NCBI RefSeq assembly: GCF_002837185.1
Contig: NZ_KZ478027.1
Span: 1-41,480, forward strand
Reading direction: 5' to 3'
DNA length: 41,480 nt
DNA from: Pseudomonas fluorescens
GTDB taxonomy: Bacteria > Pseudomonadota > Gammaproteobacteria > Pseudomonadales > Pseudomonadaceae
Position 1 is the first letter of the stretch. Every line of letters starts with the position of its first letter. Below the pieces are notes generated by a model, which worked only from the letters and a program-made list of their open reading frames with translations, searched no databases and had not been told where the DNA came from. The translations under genes and the position numbers were made by a program. This document shows positions 1-12,000 of the stretch, in pieces.

Positions 1-3000
1 ACGCCCTTGGGCATGCCGGTGGAACCGGAGGTGTAGATCACGTAGGCGAGGTTGTCACCGTCGAGCGCGACGTTCGGCGCGCTGTTGCTCAAGTGCGCCC
101 ATTGCTCGGTACGATCAATGGCCAGGGTCTCCAGCCCATCGGGAACCGGCAGTTGCGCCAGGGCGCGGGTATGGCTGAGCAGCAGTTGCGCGCGGCTGTC
201 CTGCATCATGTACAGCAGGCGATCACGCGGGTATTCGATGTCCAGCGGCACGTACACGCCACCGGCCTTCAGCACCGCGAGGAACGCCACCATGATCTCG
301 GCACTGCGCGGCATGGCAATCGCCACGCGCACTTCCGGGCCGACGCCACGGGCAATCAGTGCGTGGGCCAGGCGGTTGGCCTGGGTGTCGAGCTCAGCGT
401 AACTGAGGGTTTGCGCATCGAACTTCACCGCCACCGCATCCGGAGTCTCCCGGGCACGGTCGGCGACCAACTCATGCACCAGCCGCTGGGACGGGTAGCC
501 GGCATCGGTGCAGTTCCACAGTTGCAGGATGTGCTGCTGCTCGTCCTGATCCAACACGCGCAACTGGCCGATGGCTTGAGTCTGATCGGCCACCATCGCC
601 TGCAACAGGTTCTGCCAATGCCCGGCCATGCGCGCGATGGTGGCGGGCGCAAACAGGTCGGTGGCATAGCTCAGGGAGGCATGCAGCGCCGTCGGGCTTT
701 CTTCCACGTCCAGCGCCAGGTCGAACTGGGCCACGCCGTCATCCCAGCCCAGGACCTCGATGTGCAGGTCGGTCAGTTGCTGCAACTGACGCTCGGCGGA
801 CGTTACGCGGTGGTTGAACAGCACCTGGAACAACGGGCTCAGGCTGAGGCTGCGTTCCGGATGCAGTGCTTGCACCAACTGTTCGAACGGCAGGTCCTGA
901 TGGGCCTGGGCGTCCAGGGAGCGCTGGCGCACCTGGCGCAGCAGTTGCTCGACGCTCATCTGCCCGTGAAGGTCGGCCTTGAGCACTTGGGTGTTGACGA
1001 AGAAACCAATCAGACCCTCGGTTTCCAGGCGGTTGCGGTTGGCAACCGGCACGCCGACGCGCACGTCTTCCTGGCCACTGTAGCGATGCAACAGCGCCTG
1101 GTAGGACGCCAACAACACCATCGGCAAGGTGACGCCGGCGTTGCGGGCCAGGGTGCGCAGGCCTTCCAGCAGACCTGGCGCCAAGTCGATGCCCAGGCGC
1201 GCACCGCGATGGCTTGGCAACGCCGGGCGCGGGAAGTCGAACGGCAGCTCCAGCACCGGCTGCTCGCCGCCCAACTGTTCACGCCAATAGGCCAGTTGAC
1301 GCGTTTGCTCGCCGGCCTCCATCCAGTTGCGCTGCCATACGGCATAGTCGGCGTACTGGATCGGCAACGCCGGCAGATCGGGGGTGTGACCCTGGCTGAA
1401 CGCGGCGTACAGCTGCACCAGTTCTTCGACCATCAATTGCATCGACCAGCCATCGGAGACGATGTGGTGCTGCACCAGCACCAGCACGTGGTCGTCCTCG
1501 GCCAGGCGCAACAACGTGACCCGCAACAGCGGCCCGCGCAGTAAATCGAAGGGGCGTGCGACCTCGGCGGCGACGGTAGCCTTGAGGTCGGCATACTCGC
1601 AGGCGCCCCGGTCGATCTCGATCCGGCCGACCGCTTCGATGACCTGCACCGCGCCCGTGGCCTCCTGGCGCAGGTGAGTGCGCAGGCTTTCATGGCGGGC
1701 CAACAAGGTGTCGAAACTGCGCTGCAGTGCGACCTGGTCCAGTGGGCCCTGTAGACGCAAGGCACTGGGGATGTGGTAAGCGGCGCTGTGCGGGTCCAGT
1801 TGCCAGAGGAACCATTGACGCTCCTGGGCATAGGACAACGGCAAGGGGTGCGTACGGTCAGCCTTGAGCAGCGCCGGTGCGGTGCTGCCCTCCTCGCCCA
1901 GAGCGCGCACGAAATCGCCGAGCAAGGGCTGCTCGAACAGGGTCTTGAGCGCGACTTCCAGCGCCAGCGCCTGACGCACCCGCGACACCACCCGCGTGGC
2001 CAGCAGGGAGTGCCCACCCAGCTCGAAGAAATGATCGTCGAGGCCGACCTGCGGCACCTCCAGCACCTCGGCCCAGATCGCCGCGACCTGTTGTTCGCGC
2101 GCGGTCACGGGCGCCAGGTGCCCCTTGTGCAACTGCCCGGCATCGACCTTGGGCAAGGCCTTGCGGTCAAGCTTGCCGTTGGGAGTCAGCGGCAGGCGCT
2201 CGAGGACCAGCAAGTGCGACGGCACCATGTAATCCGGCAGCCGCTCGCGCAGCGCGGCTTTGCAGGCCTGTGAATCCACCGTCGTGGTGGTCACCAGGTA
2301 GGCGATCAAGCGGTCGTTGTCCGCCAGCACCACGGCTTCACGCACACCTGGGTACTCACGCAGGCAGGCTTCGATTTCACCCAGCTCGATACGGAAGCCG
2401 CGCACCTTGACCTGATGGTCGACGCGGCCGATGTACTCGACCACGCCGTCTGCGCGGTAACGCGCCAGGTCGCCGGTGCGGTACAGGCGTGCGCCAGGCG
2501 CGCCAAACGGGTCCGGTACAAAACGCTCGGCGGTGAGCGCCGGCCGCGCGTGATAACCACGCGCCAGGCCGACCCCGCCGATCAGCAGCTCGCCGGCCGC
2601 GCCCTGCGGGCAGGGGGTAAGCCCGGCATTGAGGATGAACAGCGAGGTATTGGCGATGGGCCGTCCGACAAAAGGCTGCGCCTCGTGCAAGCGATGGGCC
2701 GCCGACCAGATGGTGGTTTCCGTCGGCCCGTAGAGGTTCCACACCGGGCCTTGCAGATCGAGCAGGCGCCGGGCCAGGTCAGCCGGCAGCGCTTCGCCGC
2801 CGCACAGGCACTGGATACCGCGCAGCAGGTGCGCACGCGGGCTGTCGAGCAGCATGCGCCAGGTCGACGGCGTGGCCTGCAGCACGCTGGCTGCCTGGCC
2901 GTGGGCGAGGTCGAGGATGGCTTCCGGGTCGGAGGCCACGGCCTGCTCGCTCAACAGCACCGTCGCGCCGACACTCAGCGGCACATAAAGCTCCAGGGCG

Positions 3001-6000
3001 AAGATGTCGAATGAGAACGTGGTCAACGACAACAGGCGCGCAGCGCCGCCAATGGACAAGGTATCGGCCATGCCGCAGGTAAAGCTGCACAACGCCTGGT
3101 GCCGCACCATCACGCCTTTGGGCGTGCCGGTGGAGCCGGAGGTGTAGATGACGTAGGCCAGGTGCTGCGGCGTAATGTCTACCTGCGGATTGTGTGCGTC
3201 ACCGTCGCAGTCGTCGGTCAGCAACACCTGCAGGTCTTGGGGCTGCAGGAGACGATCGCGCAAATGCGCCTGGGTCAGCAGCACCCGGGCATCGCTGTCT
3301 TCGAGCATGAACGCCAGGCGGTCCGCCGGGAACTGCGGATCAAGCGGCACATAGGCGCCGCCGGCCTTGAGGGTCGCCAGCAGGCCGACCACCATGTCCA
3401 GCGAGCGCTCCACATGCACCGCCACCAGCACATCGGGGCCGACGCCCGCCGCGATCAACCGGTGCGCCAGGCGATTGGCCCGGCGGTTGAGTTCGGCGTA
3501 GCTCAGGCTGACATCATTGAAGCGCAGTGCGATGGCATCCGGGCGGGCGAGCGCTTGCGCCTCGAACACCTGGTGCACGCACTGTTCGCGCGGGTAATCG
3601 GCTGGCGTGTGGTTCCACGCCTCCACCATCTGCTGCCACTGCGGCGCACTGAGCATCGCCAGCTCGTCGAGCGCCTGTGACTCATCGCGCACCACGGCGC
3701 GCAGCAGGTTATGCCAATGCCCGGCCAGGCGTTCCACGGTCGCCGGCTCGAACAGGTCGGTGGCGTACGTCAGCGACGCCCACAGGCCATCTTCGGACTC
3801 TTCGGTTTCCAGGTTCAGGTCGAACTGAGTGGTGTGGGCGGCCCAGTCCAGCGCCTGCAATGCCAGGCCCTGCACGTGCACGGGGCCAGCGCGCAGGCTG
3901 TCCTGATGGTTGAACATCACCTGGAACAGCGGGTTATGGCTCAGGCTGCGCTCGGGCTGCAAGGCTTCCACCAGTTGCTCGAATGGCAAGTCCTGATGCG
4001 CCTGGGCCTCGAGGGCGCGCTCCTTGACCTGGGCCAGCAACTGCGCGAAAGGCATTTGCCCGTGCAGCTCGGCCTGCATGACCTGGGTATTGACGAAGAA
4101 ACCCACCAGCCGTTCGGTTTCCAGGCGCGTGCGGTTGGCGATCGGCACGCCGACACGGATCTCGGACTGACCGCTGTAGCGATGCAGCACGGTCTGGAAC
4201 GAGGCCAGCAACAGCATGAACAAGGTCACGTCCTGACGCTGGGCCAACGCCTTGAGTTCGGCCACCAGCGGGCTGTCCAGATGGATCTTCTGGCGCGCGC
4301 CGCGATGGCTTTGCACCGCCGGGCGCGGATGGTCCAGAGGCAGCTCCAGCACCGGGTGTTCACTGCCCAGGCGCGCGCACCAGTAATCGAGCTGGCGCTG
4401 TTTTTCCCCGGCCGCCATCCAGTCACGCTGCCATTGGGCATAGTCGGCGTACTGGACCGGCAACGCCGGCAATGCGCAGTCGCCCTGGTAGAGCGCCACC
4501 AGCTCATCGACCATCACGTGCATCGACCAACCGTCGGAGATGATGTGATGCTGAGTGACCACCAGCACATGATGCTGCGCCGCCACTTCCAGCAATTTGA
4601 TGCGCATCAGCGGGCCACTGCGCAGGTCGAAGGGGCGCTGGATTTCCTCGACCACCGCCTGTTCGATCGCCCTCACATCGACGCGCTGGCGCTCGATGGT
4701 CACTGCCAGCGCTGGATGGATGACTTGCAAGGTCTGCTCGCCCTGTTCCACAAAGGTGGTGCGCAGCGGCTCATGGCGTTGTACCAGGGCCTGGAACGCG
4801 TGTTCCAGCGCGGCGATGTCCAGCTGACCGCGCAGGTGCAGGGCGGTGGGAACGTGATAGGCCGCGCTGGCGGGGTCCAGTTGCCAGAGGAACCATTGGC
4901 GTTCCTGGGCGAAGGACAACGCCAGCGGCCCGCCGCGTTCAATAGCCACCAACGGCTGCGCCGTGCTCATCTGCAACGCCGCACAGGCGTCGGCAAACGC
5001 GTGCAGGGTCGGCTGTTCGAACAGCGTACGCAATGGCACTTCCAGGTTGAGCGCATGCCGTACCCGGGAGATCACCTGGGTGGCCAGCAACGAGTGGCCG
5101 CCGCGCTCGAAGAAGTGATCCTCCAGGCCGACCTGCTCAACCTGCAACACCGCCTGCCAGATCGCCGCCAACTGGCTCTGCAGCGCGGTTTGTGGCGAAA
5201 CGTAGGCCTGGGTGTACGGGTTCAGGTCCGGCGCCGGCAGTGCGCGGCGGTCAAGCTTGCCGTTGTTGTTCAACGGCAAGGCATCGAGCACCACCCACTG
5301 CCCGGGCACCATGTACTCCGGCAGCGACTGACGCAAACGGGCCGCCAGGGCCTGTGTGTCCAAGGCGATGCCCTCAGCGGGCACCACGTATGCCACCAAC
5401 TGCGTGCCCGTTGCGCTCGGCAGCGCCAGTGCTGCCGCTTCACGCACCTGCGGCAAGGCTTGCAGGCCGGCCTCGATTTCGCCGATTTCGATACGCAAGC
5501 CGCGAATCTTCACCTGATGGTCGATACGCCCGACGTACTCCAGCGCACCCGCCTCGTTGTAACGGGCCAGGTCGCCACTGCGGTAGAGCCGCGCACCGGG
5601 GACGGCGGAAAACGGGTCGGGCAGGAAGCGCTCGGCGGTCAGCGCCGGGCGGTCGAAATAGCGCTGGGCCAGGCCGGCTTCGGCGCCGATGCACAATTCG
5701 CCCACGCCATCGGTCGCCAGCAATTGGAAACTGCTGTCGAGCACGTAGAGCGAACGCCCTTCAATCGCGTGCCCGATCGGCACACCGAACGCGTCGCTGG
5801 CATCATGCAGTTGGCACGCGTGCACGCTGGACACCACTGTCGCCTCGGTCGGCCCATACGTGTTGACCAGCCGCACAGCGCCCAATCCGGCGGCATGCCA
5901 GGCGCGCAGGCCTTCGACGGACATCGCTTCACCGCCCACATGCACCTGGCGCAACTGGCCCAGGGCGCGACGGTCCATGGCGCATTCCTTGGCCAGCAGG

Positions 6001-9000
6001 TACCAGTAAGCGGCGGGCAAGTCGGCCAGGGTCACGCCCTGTTCGACGATCTCCCGCGCCAGTTGCCCGGCGTCCCACAGGTCATCGCCACGCATGATCA
6101 GCGCCGCGCCCACGCACAGCGGCGGGTAGCACTGTTCGACAAAGCCGTCGAAGCTGAAGGTCGCGAACTGCAGCACGCGGTCCTGTGCGCTCAACTGGCT
6201 GTACACCACGGCGCTGTCGCAGAACTGGCCGAGGGCGGCATGGTCGATGGCCACGCCTTTGGGCTGGCCAGTGGAGCCGGAGGTGTAGATCACGTACGCC
6301 AGGTCCGCCGCTGCGGCGTGATTCGGCGGATTGGTTGCCGGGCAGTCGGCCAACTCAACACCTGTGGCGCTGAACTCGACACGGGTCAGCCCGGCCGGCA
6401 ACGGCACATCGGTCAGCAAGCCGGTTTCGCTGAGCAGCAGGTCCAGGCGACTGTCCGCGAGCATGTAGGCCAGGCGCTCGGTGGGGTATTTCGGGTCCAG
6501 CGGCACATAGGCCGCGCCGCTCTTGAGCACCGCCAGCAGGCTGACGATCAGTTGCGGACCGCGCCGCGACGCCAGGCCCACGCGCTGGCCGGGGCCGACG
6601 CCCAGTTCCAGCAGGCGGTGGGCCAGGCGGTTGGCTCGTGCGTTGAGCTGGGCGTAGCTCAAGCGTTCGCTGCCGGCCTGCACCGCCAGTGCGTCCGGCG
6701 TGGCCTGGGCCTGGGCAGCAATGCGCTCATGGGCGTGTTGATCACGTCGGGCGGTGGCGGGCAACTGGCTGAGGGCAAGCACATCGCGCTGCGCGGTGGC
6801 GTCAAGCAGGCGCAGATTGCCCAGGGGGATGTGAGCGTCGGCCAGCAGTTGCGCCAGCAGATGCTGCAGGTTGTCCCCCAGCCGCGTGACCTGAGACGCG
6901 CTGAACTGCGCACGGTCGTAGCTGAACTCCAGGCGCAGGCCGGTGCCCAGTTCGATACCAAGGGTCAATGGGTAATGGGTGCGCTCATGGTTATGCAGCG
7001 GCCCGAAGGTCAGGCCGGCCGGCGCGCCTTGTTTCAGGGCTTCGGCCACCGGGAAGTTTTCAAACACCAGCAGCGTATCGAACAGCGCGGCGCCTTGCTG
7101 GCCGGCCCAGCCTTGGATGTCGTAGAGCGGCACATGCTCGTGATCACGCAGGCTGAGGTTCTGCGCCTGCAACTGGCTGAGCCAACTGGCGGCCGACTGC
7201 GCCGGCGAGGCGGCGCTGATGATCGGCAAGGTATTGATGAACAGGCCCAACTGCTGCTCGATCCCCGGCAACGGCGCGGAACGCCCGGCCACGGTGGCGC
7301 CGAACGCCACGCAAGCCTGCCCGGTGTAGCGTTGCAGCAGCAGGCTCCAGGCACCCTGCAACAGGGTATTGAGGGTCACCTTGTGCTGGCGGGCGAACTC
7401 ACCGAGGTTATGAGTGAAGTGACTGCCCAACACGACGTGATGCTCCGCAGTACCCGAACCTTCAACCGGCGCGCGCAGCGCTTGGGCCAATCGCGTCGGC
7501 GCCTGCAATGGCGCCAGCTCGGCTTTCCAGAATGCTTCGCCGTTGCCTTGCTGTTGCAGCCAGCCCAGGTAATCGCGAAATTGCCCGAGCGGTGCAGGCA
7601 CGGTCTGGGCCGCATAATGAGCAAGCACTTCGCCGAGCAATTGAGCGTTGCTCCAGCCATCCATGAGGATGTGGTGGCTGGTGAAAATCAGGTGCCAGGT
7701 CGTTCCCGCACCACGCACCAGCCTCAAGCGAAACAGCGGCGCGGCGTTGAGTTCGAAGCCGCGCTCACGCTCGGCGTTGGCCAGGGCATCGAAATCGGCA
7801 TGGGCGTCTTCAATCACTTGCAGTTGCAGGTCGACCTGGCGCTGGATCACCTGATGCGCGCTGTCCAGGCCCAGCCAATGGAAGCTGCTGCGCAGGATGT
7901 CGTGGCGGTCCAGCGCGGCCTGCCAGGCGCGCCCGAACGCGAGCAGATCGAGACCGTCGATGTCCAGCCGCAACTGGTTGATATAGGCCTGGGCCTCGGG
8001 CTCCAACAGCGTGTGGAACAGCATGCCCTGCTGCATCGGCGACAGCGGGTAAACATCCGCGATGGCCGGCCCGGCCACCGGCAATGCATCCAGTTGCGCT
8101 TGGGTGACGCGTGCCAGGGGGAAATCCGCTGGCGTGACCTGCCCGGCCGGCGTGGCACAGCAATGTTCGATCAGAGCCTTGAGTTCAGTGGCGTATTCAT
8201 CCGCCAGGCGCTGGATGGTCGAGGTGTCGAACATCTCGCGACTGAAGCCCCACTGCAAGGCCAACTCACCGCCATACACCTGCCCTTCCACCGTCAGCCA
8301 GTTGGCCAGCGGCGCCTCAGGGTCCTGAGCCTGGCCACTGCCCTCGCCGGCCGGCACGAACAGCGCCGACTCATCGAACTGGCGGTCGAACTGGCCCAGG
8401 TAATTGAAGGTAATGCGTGGTGCCGCCAGCCCGGCCAGGGATTCGCGGACTTGCGGCGCGCCGAGGTAGCGCAGCAGGCCATAGCCCAGGCCCTTGTCGG
8501 GGACGGCGCGCAGTTGCTCCTTGACCGCCTTGATTGCGCCGGACAGCTCGCCATCGGCTTGCAGGCGCAGCGGAAACAGGCTGGTGAACCAGCCGACGGT
8601 GCGGGTCAGGTCGATGCCATCGAACAGGTCTTCGCGACCATGCCCCTCCAATTCGATCAGCGCGGCGGGTTGACCGCTCCAACGACTGACCACCCGCGCC
8701 AGGGCGGTGAGCAACAGGTCGTTGACCTGGGTGCGATAGGCCGCCGGCGCCTCTTGCAGCAACTGGCGCGTGTGCTCGGCATCGAGGCGCGTTTCCAGCT
8801 TGGCCCCCAGGCGATTTTGCAGGCCGCCCTCCGGGTGATCGCACGGCAACTCGGCATCGATCGATTGCGCCTGCCAGTACGACAGTTGGTGATCGAGGGC
8901 CTGCGCATGGGCTTGCAGCCGCTGCGCCCAGTGCTGGTAGGCACTGGTCTTTGCCGGCAACGTCTGTTCGCGATAAGCCTGTTGCAGGTCTTCCAGCAGG

Positions 9001-12000
9001 ATGCGCCAGGACACCCCGTCCACCACCAGATGGTGCACCACCAACAGCAAACGCTGGGTACCGTCGGCCATGTCGACCAGAACCGCGCGCAGCAGCGGGC
9101 CCTGCTCCAGATCGAGGCTGCGCTGGGCCTCATCGCACAGCGCGGCCAAGTCGGCGTCGCTGCCGGCACGCGCCTGCCACAACACTGATGCGCCGACCTG
9201 CGCGGCGTGATGCTGCTGCCAACCCTCGGCCTGCGCCACGAAGCGCAGGCGCAGGGCATCGTGATGCTGGATCAATTGCATCACCGCCGCGTCGAGCCGG
9301 GCGGACTCCAGGGTGTCACGCGGGGTCAATAGCAATGACTGGTTCCAATGCTGACGCGCCGGGATCGCCTGAGCGAAAAAGCCCTGCTGCACCGGCGTCA
9401 GGATGACCTCACCGCTGACCGGGCCTTGATCGATAGCGCTCAGTTGATCGAAGCTCGCCACCATCGCCAGGCTGCGGATGCTCTGGTACTGGAACAGGTC
9501 GCGCGGGCTGAGGCGGATACCGGCCTGGCGGGCACGGCTGACCACCTGGATGGAAATGATCGAATCGCCGCCCAGTTCGAAAAAGTTGTCATCCAGGCCG
9601 ACGGCCTCGATGCCTAACACGCTGCTCCAGATCGCGGCCAAGGCTTGTTGCAGGGCGTTTTGCGGAGCGGCGAACGCCTGCTGCGGCGCAGCGTCCGGCA
9701 GCGGCAGCGCCTTGCGGTCGAGCTTGCCGTTGGCGGTCACCGGCAGCTTGGCCAGCGTGATGAAATGGGTCGGCACCATGTATTCCGGCAGGCTGCCGAG
9801 CAGCCATGCCTTGAGGTCGCCAGGGGCATCGCCTTCAAGGACCAGATAAGCCACCAACTGCTTGCCGCCGTGTACCAGGACGACGGCTTCGCGCACCTGC
9901 GGGTGCTGCATCAGGCGCGTTTCGATCTCGCCCAGTTCGATGCGCAAACCGCGCAGCTTGACCTGGTGGTCGAGGCGGCCGAGGTATTCGATCACCCCGT
10001 CGGCGCGCTGACGCACACGGTCACCGGTCCGGTACAGGCGCTCGCCGGCCACGAATGGGCTCGGCACGAAGCGCTCGGCGGTCAGCGCCGGGCGGCGATG
10101 GTAACTGCGCGCCAGCCCGGTGCCGCCCAGGTACAGCTCGCCCGAGACACCGGCCGGTACCGGATTGAGCTGGGCATCGAGCACGTAGGTGCCGAGGTTG
10201 GCAATCGGCCGGCCAATGGGCACGCTGTCGGCGCCCTCGTCGATGCAGGTCCAGTGGGTCACATCGATGGCGGCTTCGGTCGGGCCGTAGAGGTTGTACA
10301 AGGCCGCATTCGCCAGCTTGGCGAACACCTGGCGCTGCGCGTCCAACGGCAACGCTTCGCCGCTGCAGACAATCCGCTTGAGGCTGGCGCAAGCGTCTAC
10401 GCCTGGCTCATGGATGAACGCCTGCAACATGGACGGCACGAAGTGCACGGTGGTGATGGCGTGCCGCTCGATGGTCTCGATCAGACGTGCCGGCTCACGG
10501 TGCTCCCCCGGCGCGGCGACCACCAGGCGCGCGCCGGTCATCAGCGGCCAGAAAAACTCCCACACCGAAACGTCGAAGCTGAACGGCGTTTTCTGCAGCA
10601 CCGCGTCGCTGCCATCGAGTGCATAGGCCTGCTGCATCCAGCACAGACGGTTGACCAGCGCACGATGGCTGTTACCCGCGCCCTTGGGCTTGCCGGTGGA
10701 GCCGGAGGTGTAGATCACATAGGCCAGGTTCAACCCATGAAGAGTGACGTTCGGGGACGCGGTGCTGTAGGCGTCGAGCCAGTCGGCCGGCTGATCCAGG
10801 GCAATCACCTGGATCCCTGCGGTCGGCAGTCGCGCCAACAGGTTTTGCTGGCTGAGCAGCAGCGTGATGCCGCTGTCTTCGATCATGTAGGCCAGGCGCT
10901 CCCCAGGGTATTCAGGGTCCAGCGGGACGTAGGCGCCGCCTGCCTTGAGGGTGGCCAACAGGCCCACGACCATGTCGATGGAACGCTCGGTACAGATACC
11001 CACCAGCCCGTCCGGGCCGACGCCTCGCTCGCGTAATGCATGGGCCAATTGGTTGGCGCGCGCGTCAAGCTGGGCATAGGTCAGGGCGACCTCACCGAAT
11101 ACCAGCGCTGGCGCATCCGGCGTGCGTTGGGCCTGGTCTTCAATCAGGTGATGGATCGCGCGTTCGGTTGGGTACGGCCGGGCTGTCTGGTTCCAGGCCT
11201 TGACCAGCCCCTGCTGCTCTTGAGCGCCCAGCATCGGCAGCTCGCCGATGCGCTGTTCACCGTCCGCCACCATCGCCTGCAACAAGCTGATCCAATGGCG
11301 GGCCATGCGCTGGATGGAAGGCGCGTCGAACAGGTCGTTGGCGTACGTCAGCGCGGCATGCAAGGTGCCTGATTTTTCATAGGTGTCGAGGGTAAGGTCG
11401 AACTGCGTGGTGCGACCTTGCCATTCCACCAGGGCCAGTTCCAGGCCGGAGGCGGTGCTGACGGAGGCGATATCCGCCACCAGCGGCTGATGGTTGTACA
11501 TCACCTGGAACAGCGGCGTATGGCTCAGGCTACGCTCGACTTTCAAGGCTTCCACCAAGCGCTCGAAGGGCAATTCCTGATGAGCCTGGGCACCCAGGGC
11601 GTGTTCCTTGATGCTTTGCAGCAGTTCGGCGACACGGGTTTGCCCGGTCAGCTCGGTGCGCAGCACCTGGGTATTGACGAAGAAACCGATCAGCCCTTCG
11701 ACTTCAGTGCGATTGCGGTTGGCGATGGGCACGCCGACGCGGATATCGCCCTGCCCCGTGTAGCGATGCAGCAGCACATTGAACGCGCCGAGCAGCAGCA
11801 TGAACAAGGTGACGTTGTGCTTTTGCGCGCACGTGCGCAGTTGCGTGGCCAGCGCCGGGTCGACCTCGAAAGTGTGTCGCGTGCCCTGATAACTGGGCAT
11901 GGCCGGTCGTGGACGGTCAGTCGGCAGCTCCAGCACCGGGTGTTCATCGCCCAGGCGCGCCTGCCAGTATTGCAGCTGGCGCGCCTGCTCGCCGGCTTCC

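Noticed and set aside
3711..9188. 1825-codon plus-strand open frame
   Set aside because: It is antisense to the NRPS, whose domain motifs run in one continuous minus-strand frame. The plus-strand product has no recognisable domain and is a GC-rich shadow.
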